Shown in pieces: positions 8,021-15,071 of a stretch of 30,321 nt of DNA (within the stretch, counting starts at the first letter, position 1; every line of letters starts with the position of its first letter). The stretch spans positions 1 through 30,321 of the forward strand of contig CAZQEN010000047.1 of the NCBI GenBank assembly GCA_964591605.1. The letters are read 5' to 3'. Made by a program: the position numbers and the translations under genes. The notes beneath the pieces were generated by a model. It saw nothing but the letters and a program-made list of their open reading frames with translations. It did not search any database and was not told the origin of the DNA. This DNA is from CAYLLT01 sp964591605. Its GTDB lineage: Bacteria > Planctomycetota > Phycisphaerae > UBA1845 > PWPN01.

Positions 8021-9040
8021 ATGCGTGATGGATCAGAGAGAATTGAGTCCCTTCTGCTTGACCTGCATCTGAGCCGGCTCGATGCCGGACAGGCGCTGGA
8101 GGTCGAGGAGGCCATTGCCTCATCGCCCGAGCTGGCCAGTCAGAGCCGGGCCCTCCGCGATGTGCTGGCCCTGCTCGACCGGCATGAAGTCGCCGACGCG
8201 CCGGTGGATCTCGTCGATTCCGTGATGGCCCGCATCGACGCCGAGCCGCGGGTCATCCCGTTCCCGCAGAAACCGGCCGCCGCCGCCGCGTTCCGCAGCG
8301 GCCAGGAGATCGCCGCCACGCCGGTGCTCTCTCTGCGCGAGCTGGTGGCCATCGCCGCGTGCATCACGCTGTTCATCGGCGTCTTCGTGCCCGGCTACTT
8401 CAAGGCCCAGAATATCGCCCGGCGCAACCTGTGCCGCTCGAATCTTCAGCAGGTATTTGCGGGTCTCACCGCCTACAGCCAGGACCACGCCGGCTACCTG
8501 CCCTACACCCACTACGTCGCCAACGCCTCGTGGCTGCCCACCCGCGCGCCCAACGTCCGCCGCGTCTCGCCGACCCGGCCGCTCTACCTGCTCCTGCGGA
8601 CCGGCTACGTGCGCGATCCGCGCGTCTTCATCTGCCCCTCGGCGCCCCACACCCGGGCCATGCGCGCTGAGGATTTCGGGGACTTCGACGATTTCGCCGA
8701 GCCGGCGAACATCACCTACAGCTTTCAGTACATGAACCGGCCGACCGGGCGGCGGGCCGAGGCCATGGAGAAGGAAATGGTTCTGCTCGCTGATCGCAAT
8801 CCGTTCTTCGACGGGCGGGCCGCCCATCAGATCGGTCTTTACGATGACCGCGCGGCCAACTCCCTCACCCATGAAGACGGCGCCGGCCAGAACGTGGTCT
8901 ATGTCGGCGGCAGCGGCGGTTGGTACACGCGGCCCACCATCGGGGTGGATGCCGACAACATCTACCAGGCCGGCCACCTGCTGCGATACCAGGGCACCGA
9001 GCAGCCGACCTGCGAGACCGATACGTTTCTGGTGAACTGA
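8021..9040 (+). CDS. Anti-sigma-like membrane protein fused to pseudopilin-like (DUF1559 / H-x-DG type) domain
   Basis: A 339-residue protein with two recognisable parts. Residues 1-75 resemble the helical cytoplasmic part of an anti-sigma factor (IESLLLDLHLSRLDAGQALEV and a low-complexity linker), which fits its place right after an ECF sigma gene. One membrane helix lies at about 106-126 (LVAIAACITLFIGVFVPGYF). After it the sequence looks like planctomycete prepilin-type proteins: ARRNLCRSNLQQVFAGLTAY with QDHAGYLPY, a VFICPSAP motif, and a C-terminal THEDGAGQNVVYVGGSGGW (His284, Asp286, Gly287) like the H-x-DG box of DUF1559 proteins. No histidine-cysteine zinc finger is seen in the N-terminal part. 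The anti-sigma role is inferred from position and size; the pseudopilin likeness is read directly. A terminator follows at 9084-9116. Confidence 0.75.
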   Translation: MRDGSERIESLLLDLHLSRLDAGQALEVEEAIASSPELASQSRALRDVLALLDRHEVADAPVDLVDSVMARIDAEPRVIPFPQKPAAAAAFRSGQEIAATPVLSLRELVAIAACITLFIGVFVPGYFKAQNIARRNLCRSNLQQVFAGLTAYSQDHAGYLPYTHYVANASWLPTRAPNVRRVSPTRPLYLLLRTGYVRDPRVFICPSAPHTRAMRAEDFGDFDDFAEPANITYSFQYMNRPTGRRAEAMEKEMVLLADRNPFFDGRAAHQIGLYDDRAANSLTHEDGAGQNVVYVGGSGGWYTRPTIGVDADNIYQAGHLLRYQGTEQPTCETDTFLVN

Positions 9041-9083
9041 GCGGTCGCTCAGTGCATGTGCAGTTGCGTTCCTTCCTCCCAGG

Positions 9084-9116
9084 GGCCGGCGCAGCGTAGG
9101 CGCCGGCCAGCTTTTT
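9084..9116 (+). terminator. Intrinsic terminator after the ECF/anti-sigma-like pair
   Basis: A perfect 9-base-pair stem (GGCCGGCGC at 9084-9092, GCGCCGGCC at 9100-9108) has a 7-base loop and is followed by AGC and five T residues (9112-9116). It ends the plus-strand unit 44 bases after the stop codon. On the other strand it has no T-run. Confidence 0.8.
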
Positions 9117-9170
9117 GCGCCAATAACCTCTGTGACCCACCCGACGGCGGGGATGACGCCTGTTGGCGGA

Positions 9171-9668
9171 CTATTCGAAGAGCTGCCGCTGCCCCGGAGT
9201 GGCCTTGGCCTGGTGGTCGATCACTTCCTTGACCTCGTCGATGAACTCGCCGAGTTCCTGGAACTGCCGGTACACGCTTGCGAAGCGCACGTAGGCGATG
9301 TGGTCCACGTCCCGCAGGTGCTGGCCCACCAGGGCCCCGATCACCTGGCTGCTCACCTCGCGGTCGTACTGCTTGAAGAGGATGTCCTCCACCTCGTCCG
9401 TGAGGCGCGCCAACTGGCCTTCGTCCACCGGCCGCTTGTAACAGGCCCGCTGCAGCCCGCTGAGGATCTTGCTGCGGTCGTACGGCACCCGCGTCCCGTC
9501 GCGCTTGATCACCAGCAGCTTGACTTCCTGCTCGACGCGCTCCTTGGTGGTGAAGCGCTTCTGGCAGCGCGTGCAGACCCGCCGCCTTCTGATCACCTCT
9601 CCACCCTCGCTCAGGCGGGAGTCGATCACCTTGTCTTCGTTCACCTCTTTGCAGTACGGGCAACGCAT
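9171..9668 (-). CDS. nrdR: Transcriptional repressor NrdR (ribonucleotide reductase regulator)
   Basis: A 165-residue NrdR. It has an N-terminal zinc ribbon (CPYC, Cys3 and Cys6; CTRC, Cys32 and Cys35) with the family motif VIDSRLSEGGEVIRRRR, then an ATP-cone domain (about 49-139: LLVIKRDGTRVPYDRSKIL, GLQRACYKRPV, HIAYVRFASVYRQF). NrdR senses ATP/dATP and represses ribonucleotide reductase genes by binding NrdR boxes. The length is slightly above the usual 150 or so because of a C-terminal extension ending PGQRQLFE. No ribonucleotide reductase gene lies in this window, so it acts elsewhere. I found no clear NrdR box in its own upstream region. The start at 9668 is fixed by the family motif beginning MRCPYC. 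Confidence 0.97.
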   Translation of the reverse strand: MRCPYCKEVNEDKVIDSRLSEGGEVIRRRRVCTRCQKRFTTKERVEQEVKLLVIKRDGTRVPYDRSKILSGLQRACYKRPVDEGQLARLTDEVEDILFKQYDREVSSQVIGALVGQHLRDVDHIAYVRFASVYRQFQELGEFIDEVKEVIDHQAKATPGQRQLFE

Positions 9669-10001
9669 CGTGCGCTCGCATCCAGTGGCCGCCTGGCCGT
9701 CGGCACTCAGCAGTCAGCTCTCAGAATGACGGTTCCTGCGGCGGCCCGCGCGTGTCGAGCGCGGGTCGTCGGTTCCACCCTCACCCCGTCGGTCTGGGGC
9801 ACGTGCACCACTTCTTCAAGACCTGCACCCTCCGGATCTTGAGTATATCCTACACCCGGCCCCTACATGTAGTCGAATCCTCGTCCAGCCCGCATCCGTC
9901 GCGCGGCCTCCCCGCGGCTCAGCCCGCTCCGATTCGCGCGTCGCCGACGATGCTCCACTGCGGCCCTTGGCAACTCGCCTGCGCCCGGCGACACTGTGCC
10001 G
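9669..10001. other. Divergent intergenic region between nrdR and the RNase Z-like gene
   Basis: A 333-base region without a supportable gene. It holds a three-unit seven-base array at 9703-9723 and a perfect 10-base palindrome CTACATGTAG at 9863-9872. A possible minus-strand -10 box TATACT lies near 9843-9848 with no good -35. Open frames crossing it are composition artefacts. Confidence 0.5.
9703..9723. repeat. Short seven-base tandem array upstream of nrdR
   Basis: Three in-phase heptamers of the form GCNNTCA: GCACTCA (9703-9709), GCAGTCA (9710-9716) and a third at 9717-9723. It has the same seven-base periodicity as the elements at 7927-8004 and 12432-12586 and is about 45 bases upstream of the nrdR start. 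Confidence 0.55.
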
Positions 10002-10880
10002 ATGGCATCGCGGATGGTCGAGAAACGCATCGGCGGCATCCTCCTGCAGGGCTTCAGCCTGGCCGGCGAGGAGACCGTCATTGCCGTGCCCGAGATGGGC
10101 CTGGCGTTCGACGTCGGCCGTGCCCCGCGCGAGATCATCAGCCTCGACACCGTCTGCCTGTCCCACGGCCACATGGATCACGCCGCCGGCATCGCTTACT
10201 ACTTCTCGCAGCGGAACTTCCAGGGCATCGCCCCTGGCACCGCCCTCGTGCCCCACAAGCTCGTCGCCCCCATCCAGGACCTCATGCAGGTCTGGGCCCG
10301 GATCGAAGGTCACCTGTCCCCGGCGCGCATCATCGGCGTTGACGAGGATGAAGACTACGAAGTGAACCGGAATCTGATCGTCCGCCCGTTTCGCGTCCGC
10401 CATGCCCAGCCGTCGCTGGGCTTCGCCCTCGTCGAGGTCCGCAAGAAGCTCAAACCGGAGTACGCGGAGCTCAGCGGTCAGCAGATCGTCGCACTCAAGA
10501 AGCAGGGCCAGGCGGTGGAATACCGCCTGGAGGTCCCCCGCGTCACGTACTGCGCGGACAGCATGGTTGGCCCGTTCCTCGATCACGATCACGTCCGCAA
10601 TGCCGAGGTGCTGATCGTCGAGTGCACGTTCTTCGAGCCCGACCACACCGATCGCGCCCGCCAGGGCCAGCACACGCACGTGCGCGATCTGCCCGAGCTC
10701 TACGAACGGGTTCGCAGCCCGAACGTGGTGATCAGCCACACCACCCGCCGCACCGGCATCGGCGGCGCCAAGAGCATCCTGCGCCGGATCCTGCGCAAGG
10801 AAGACTGGGACCGCACGACGCTGCTGATGGACCTCCCGCGCGAGCAGCGCCTTGCCCCCGCCGAGCCCGACTTCGAATAG
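10002..10880 (+). CDS. Metallo-beta-lactamase-fold hydrolase, RNase Z-like
   Basis: A 292-residue metallo-hydrolase. The HxHxDH metal site is seen in SHGHMDHAAGI (around residue 50). Later landmarks resemble tRNase Z: a lone metal aspartate in TYCADSMVGPF, LIVECTFFE, the histidine of QGQHTHVRDL, and VISHTTRRTGIGG. tRNase Z cuts the 3' trailer from pre-tRNA. This protein lacks the canonical N-terminal sequence and an evident flexible arm, so it may be a divergent member or another MBL phosphodiesterase. Start choices are GTG at 9996, ATG at 10002 and ATG at 10014; none has a clear Shine-Dalgarno. It stands alone: divergent nrdR lies upstream and the convergent oxidoreductase downstream. Confidence 0.82.
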   Translation: MASRMVEKRIGGILLQGFSLAGEETVIAVPEMGLAFDVGRAPREIISLDTVCLSHGHMDHAAGIAYYFSQRNFQGIAPGTALVPHKLVAPIQDLMQVWARIEGHLSPARIIGVDEDEDYEVNRNLIVRPFRVRHAQPSLGFALVEVRKKLKPEYAELSGQQIVALKKQGQAVEYRLEVPRVTYCADSMVGPFLDHDHVRNAEVLIVECTFFEPDHTDRARQGQHTHVRDLPELYERVRSPNVVISHTTRRTGIGGAKSILRRILRKEDWDRTTLLMDLPREQRLAPAEPDFE

Positions 10881-10956
10881 ACCCCGACCGGTCCGTCGGC
10901 AATGCCCTGCGGATCACCGGCACCCCAGACCGATAGGCACGTTGGCCGCGGTGTGC

Positions 10957-12285
10957 TCAGGCTCCCGGCGAGACGATCTCCTGGCGTTGCGGATCGAAGG
11001 TGAACGTCTTGCCCTCGCGCCAGCTTCGGTTCGCCAGGTCGAGGGCGACCATCACCTTGTAGCCGGTGAGCGGGGGGCAGTGTGTCTGGCCCCGCGAGCG
11101 CATGCACTTGATGAAGTTCACGTCGTGGTCGTCGCGCGGCTGAGGGCCGACGGTGTAGGGCGTGGTGTCCTTGTGGTAGGCCCCCTCCGGCGTGACCTCG
11201 ATCTCGTTCCTGTCGCGCCCGTGGGGCCAGCGGATGGTGCCCTCCCGCCCGCGGATGGCCATCTGGACGCCGGCCTCGGTCGTCTGCGTGCAGAAGAGCG
11301 TGGCCAGGTAGCCGCCTGCCCCGGAGCTGCTGTCTGACGACGAATGGTCCGCTTCCGCCGAGGCGGCGGGATACTCGACCTGCATGCTGAACGTATCGGG
11401 GGTTTCGCGATCCGGTTTGCCGTAGATGCCGCCGGCCGCACTGACGCGCGTGGGGAATTGCGGCCCGATCGCCACCTGCAGCGCGGACAGCACGTGGGCG
11501 ATCAGGTCGTGCGCCACGCCGCCCGAATAGTCCCAGTACTTGCGATAGCGGAAATACCGCTCGGGCTCGAACGGGCGCCTGGGCGCCGGGCCGAGGAACG
11601 CGTCCCAGTCCAGTGTCTTCGGCGAGGCATCCGCATCCATCGGATACTGCCAGTCGCCGCCCGGCGTGTTGCGGTACACACCGCCGGTGGCCCAGACGAT
11701 CCGTCCGATCTTGCCTTCGCGGATCAATCTCCCGGCCTGCCAGACGTTATCGCGCGAGGTGCCCTCCGCCCCGACCTGCACGATGCGCTTGAGCCGCACC
11801 GACGCCTCGTAAACCTTCTTTGCCTCCTCCCAGTAGAGCGTCATGGGCTTCTCGACGTGCACGTCGAGCCCGGCCTCCATCGCATCGAGCGTCATCTTCG
11901 CGTGCCAGTGGTCGGGCGTGACGACGATGACCCCGTCGAGCCGGGCCTCGTCGAGCATCTTGCGGTAGTCGTGGAACACCGGCGCGCCGGTCATCTTCGC
12001 CGCCCGCTGCTTGCGCGGCTCATAGATGTCGCAGACGGCCGCCAACTCGACGTTGAGGGCCGGATCCCTGCTCATGTCGAGCACTTTGGGGATGTGATGC
12101 CCCGTGCCCAGGTCACCGCAGCCGATGATGCCCAGGCGGATGCGGTCGTTGGCGCCGAGCACGCGCGGCGATGACCGGGCGGCGGCCTGCGCTGATGCGG
12201 CCCGGCCCACGAGACCGGCGGCGGCCAGACCGATCGAGTGACTCACGAATTCGCGACGCGTCCGGCGTCCGGAGGTTTCGGGCAT
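10957..12285 (-). CDS. Gfo/Idh/MocA family oxidoreductase, Tat-exported
   Basis: A 442-residue NAD(P)-dependent oxidoreductase. A twin-arginine signal (RRTRREFVSHSIGLAAAGLV, about residues 7-26) sends it folded to the periplasm. The Rossmann fold begins RLGIIGCGDLGTGHHIPK (about 49). The family's lysine motif is in HVEKPMTL, preceded by VVTPDHWHAKM. The C-terminal domain contains WDYSGGVAHDLIAHVLSALQ. Planctomycetes have many such Tat-exported paralogues, usually linked to sugar metabolism; the substrate is unknown. A serine/acid-rich insert (around AEADHSSSDSSSGAGG) interrupts the C-terminal domain. The start is supported by AGGAG seven bases upstream of the ATG. It lies convergent to the RNase Z-like gene and downstream of the esterase gene, with a 348-base gap. 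Confidence 0.93.
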   Translation of the reverse strand: MPETSGRRTRREFVSHSIGLAAAGLVGRAASAQAAARSSPRVLGANDRIRLGIIGCGDLGTGHHIPKVLDMSRDPALNVELAAVCDIYEPRKQRAAKMTGAPVFHDYRKMLDEARLDGVIVVTPDHWHAKMTLDAMEAGLDVHVEKPMTLYWEEAKKVYEASVRLKRIVQVGAEGTSRDNVWQAGRLIREGKIGRIVWATGGVYRNTPGGDWQYPMDADASPKTLDWDAFLGPAPRRPFEPERYFRYRKYWDYSGGVAHDLIAHVLSALQVAIGPQFPTRVSAAGGIYGKPDRETPDTFSMQVEYPAASAEADHSSSDSSSGAGGYLATLFCTQTTEAGVQMAIRGREGTIRWPHGRDRNEIEVTPEGAYHKDTTPYTVGPQPRDDHDVNFIKCMRSRGQTHCPPLTGYKVMVALDLANRSWREGKTFTFDPQRQEIVSPGA

Positions 12286-12633
12286 GATGCGACTCCTTAT
12301 GAAGCACGGATAGTATGCAGGAGAAGGCGCTGATGGCCAAGCATGTGCAAAGTCTGGGTGTGAGCGAGCTTACCACGACAACCCCGAATGAGGATCCACC
12401 ACAGACGGACGAACGGAACGCCGGCTCGTCATAATGTCTAATGTCTAAATCCCAATGTCCAATCAAGGCCCAATTCCTGAAGCACTAATGCCCAATGGAT
12501 GCGATGGGTGCGACTGGCATGACCCTTCGGGCATTCAGTCATTTCGGCATTGATCAGACATTCAGTCATTGGACATTCGTCATTCACTCCGGAGAACTCT
12601 CGCAGTGTCCGTCCGCCGCACCAGGATAGCCGC
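12286..12633. other. Intergenic region upstream of the Tat oxidoreductase
   Basis: A 348-base region. On the minus strand a weak -10 candidate (TACTAT, plus coordinates 12310-12315) lies upstream of the oxidoreductase, but the -35 spacing is poor. The rest, from 12432, is a repeat array described separately. I see no gene here. Confidence 0.5.
12432..12586. repeat. AATG-word extragenic repeat with inverted halves
   Basis: The left half (12432-12497) contains TAATGTC twice in tandem and related words (CAATGTC, TAATGCC). The right half (12531-12586), read on the minus strand, has the same words (GAATGAC, GAATGTC, CAATGAC). The two halves are therefore loosely inverted copies with a mostly seven-base period. 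A lower-order middle (12498-12530) separates them. It is AT-richer than the flanking genes. Confidence 0.65.
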
Positions 12634-14970
12634 TTACCGCCACTCGACGCTGGCCTTCTCGTTCTCGATATCGATGCGGACCGACGCGTGCTCGAACTCG
12701 CGGCGATAGCGCCAGCCGTCGCGCACGGCCGGGCCGCGCGGCGGGCCGAGCGGGCGGTCGTACTCGGGGTACCAAGCCATGGCGCCGTCGGCGTCGGTGT
12801 ATCCCCAGGTGTAGTTGAAGTACGCGTACCTCTCGGCCGCGACCAGGAACGCCGCCAGCGGGAACACGATGGCCTCTCGGGCGGCCCGGGCCCTGGCCTG
12901 GGGATCTGCGTCGGCGGGGAGTTGGGCGAAGTTGGGCCAGGCCTTGACCACGACGATCTTGCCGGCCCGACCCGCCTCGCGGATCAGCTCGAGGTCGGCG
13001 GCCATCCACTCGGGACGCAGACGGCCGTGCTCGTCCCGGGCACTGTGGGCGGCGAAGTGCTCGACCATCGCGCCGTCGGTGTGCCGCAGATAGCGGGCGC
13101 CGCCGTCGACCCACTGGTCCCTCGCCCCCCGCAGGCCGTTGAAGAGGAGCAGCTTCTGCGGCCCGATCCGCTGGTGCGTTTCCGCGAGCATCTCGCGCAG
13201 ACCGGCTTCCACCGCCTCGTATCGGGTGTCTCCCCATGCCCGGCGATTGCGCCCGGCCGCCATGGCGATCTTGGGCACCGCGTCGGCGAAGACGCCGTCG
13301 AACGCGCCGCCGGTAACGGCCCCGGCCGCAACCTCCGCCCACCAGTCACGCAGGTCGGGTTTGGACAGGTCGTAAGCGGGAACGCGTCCGCGGATCAGCA
13401 CCGGCTGTCCGGCCCAGTCGGTCAGCGCCCAGGCCGGATGCTGCAGGAAAGCCGTGTGGGCGTCGTACATCGGATAGGCCAGGAAGGCATTCCAGTAGAA
13501 CAGCACTTTCGTCGCGGGGTTGAACTGCTTGATCCGGCGGGCAGCCTCGTGCATGGCCCGCTCGCCTTTGACCGAGGTTCGCAGGCCCTGGTTCTTCTCG
13601 ATCGTCACGATGGGGAACCGCGCCAGGAATCGCGCCTCGTCATCGGTGAAAGGGCCGGCGGGCTTGCCCAGATGGGCCGCCAGCGGAACCCGGTCCCACG
13701 TGAATGCGGGGTCAGTTGGTCCGGGCTGACCCGCGGCTGAGGCTGGGGCAGTCGCAGTCGCCGCCTGCGTCGTTGGTGGGCCCGGCACGACTTCGACCGG
13801 GGAACTGACCAGCAGGCCCTGCGCATCCGTCAGATTGAAGAACCAGGCGGCGCATCCTTCAGGCATGGCCGCCTCCGCCGCGGTCCCTGCTGAATCGATC
13901 GCCGCTTCGCGGGTCAGCCAGCGGCACTTTACCCAGTCGGACACGTCCTCGCTGTACACCAGCTCGGCGGTGCGTATCGGGCGACTGGATTCAAACGTGA
14001 CGCGGCAGCGGCCGTCGGAACTGCCCCAGGTGCGAACCAACGGCAGCGGATCGCCCCCGAGCAGGATGCTGTCGGCAAAGGCGTCAATCTCCTCGGGTTC
14101 CCACCCGGGCGGATGACCATGCTTCATGCCCACGCGGATGCAAAGCCTGCCCGGTGGGCTCGGCAGGGCCCAGGACCGGCGGTGAATGTTCAGCGGGAAA
14201 TGGAGGTCATTCGTGCCGTTGATCCAGAGCATGGGCATCTGCGCGCCGGGCAGATACCTGGCCGGGTCCCAGAGGGCCATCCACCTGTCCGCGGAGCCGG
14301 GCCCTCGCGCTGTCCATGCGTTCTGGAAGACGGGAGCGTCGGACAGAAAGCCGCAGCCGTAGACCGGCACCGCCAGGCGGAATCGATGATCGATCCCGGC
14401 AACCGCGCAGGTGAGAATCCCGCCCCAGGAGATGCCGGTCAGGCCCATGCGGTCCGCATCCACCTCCGGGAAGGACCGCAACAGGGAATGGGCCAGGATG
14501 ATGTCCGCCACGGCGTGATAGAACCACTGGTCGCGGGCCGGCTCATCCAGGTCGGCAAACGCGCCGGATCGGGCCGGCCCGGACCAGTCATGCCGCGGAC
14601 GATTCGGATACTGCCCCTGCGGCAGCGTCCCCTCCAGATCCATCGCGATGGCGGCATAGCCGCGCCGCGTCCACTGACGGACCCATTCGTCGAACGCGGT
14701 CCCGCCGCCGCCATGAGCCAGCACCATGGCCGGCAGCTTTTGGCCCGGCCTGTGGTTCTCCGGCACGCCGTACCACGCAAAGACCCGCGTCGGCTTTCCC
14801 TTCCAGGGCAGACCCTCATAAAAGAGCCCGCGCACCCCCTCGGCCTTGAACTCGGGCGCCTCGTGGACGCGAGGTGGTCGCCCCAGCGCCGCCAGATCCC
14901 AGACTGGTTCCTGCGCGGCGCTCAGCGGAGAGACGGCGGTTGTGAAGAGGGCCAGCCAGACGAGCATCAT
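12634..14970 (-). CDS. Secreted alpha/beta-hydrolase esterase fused to a putative glycosidase-like TIM-barrel domain
   Basis: A 778-residue exported protein. The signal peptide (MMLVWLALFTTAVSPLSA) is followed by an alpha/beta hydrolase at about 45-300: oxyanion HGGGG, nucleophile Ser181 in GISWGG, a candidate acid in INGTNDLHF and a histidine in GMKHGHPPG. This resembles acetyl-xylan-esterase or prolyl-oligopeptidase-type enzymes. A beta-rich segment (SSRPIRTAELVYSED) and a Thr/Ala/Pro linker (about 405-430) join it to a second domain (about 445-778) with ARFPIVTIEKNQGL, TKVLFYWNAFLAYP, FDGVFADAV and ERYAYFNYTWGY. This looks like a hypothetical glycosyl-hydrolase TIM barrel (GHL15-like). Activity is unproven. 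I take ATG 14970, since AAGG lies upstream; the frame could begin at TTG 14973. The gene is on the same strand as, and downstream of, the phosphodiester-glycosidase gene. Confidence 0.82.
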   Translation of the reverse strand: MMLVWLALFTTAVSPLSAAQEPVWDLAALGRPPRVHEAPEFKAEGVRGLFYEGLPWKGKPTRVFAWYGVPENHRPGQKLPAMVLAHGGGGTAFDEWVRQWTRRGYAAIAMDLEGTLPQGQYPNRPRHDWSGPARSGAFADLDEPARDQWFYHAVADIILAHSLLRSFPEVDADRMGLTGISWGGILTCAVAGIDHRFRLAVPVYGCGFLSDAPVFQNAWTARGPGSADRWMALWDPARYLPGAQMPMLWINGTNDLHFPLNIHRRSWALPSPPGRLCIRVGMKHGHPPGWEPEEIDAFADSILLGGDPLPLVRTWGSSDGRCRVTFESSRPIRTAELVYSEDVSDWVKCRWLTREAAIDSAGTAAEAAMPEGCAAWFFNLTDAQGLLVSSPVEVVPGPPTTQAATATAPASAAGQPGPTDPAFTWDRVPLAAHLGKPAGPFTDDEARFLARFPIVTIEKNQGLRTSVKGERAMHEAARRIKQFNPATKVLFYWNAFLAYPMYDAHTAFLQHPAWALTDWAGQPVLIRGRVPAYDLSKPDLRDWWAEVAAGAVTGGAFDGVFADAVPKIAMAAGRNRRAWGDTRYEAVEAGLREMLAETHQRIGPQKLLLFNGLRGARDQWVDGGARYLRHTDGAMVEHFAAHSARDEHGRLRPEWMAADLELIREAGRAGKIVVVKAWPNFAQLPADADPQARARAAREAIVFPLAAFLVAAERYAYFNYTWGYTDADGAMAWYPEYDRPLGPPRGPAVRDGWRYRREFEHASVRIDIENEKASVEWR

Positions 14971-14992
14971 CAACGACCTTTCTGAGAACGGC

Positions 14993-15019
14993 GCCGGCGC
15001 AGGCCACGACTGCGCCGGC
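14993..15019. terminator. GC-rich hairpin between two minus-strand genes
   Basis: Ten-base arms GCCGGCGCAG (14993-15002) and CTGCGCCGGC (15010-15019) are perfectly complementary with a 7-base loop. It lies between the stop of the phosphodiester-glycosidase gene and the start of the esterase gene. No T-run follows on either strand, so it is either a weak terminator or an RNA-stabilising hairpin. Confidence 0.45.
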
Positions 15020-15071
15020 CTCGTGTTGTTCCTGGAATGTATCGTGTTGCTGATTCATGGAGCCTGGTGGT

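Noticed and set aside
9669..9995. NrdR box near nrdR
   Set aside because: No sequence close to the NrdR consensus was found; the palindrome at 9863-9872 does not fit it.
11344..12174. Open frame antisense to the Tat oxidoreductase
   Set aside because: No motif and biased composition. The oxidoreductase has all family landmarks.
12550..13740. 396-residue plus-strand open frame over the esterase/glycosidase gene
   Set aside because: It is a shadow of the real gene on the opposite strand and begins inside the repeat array.
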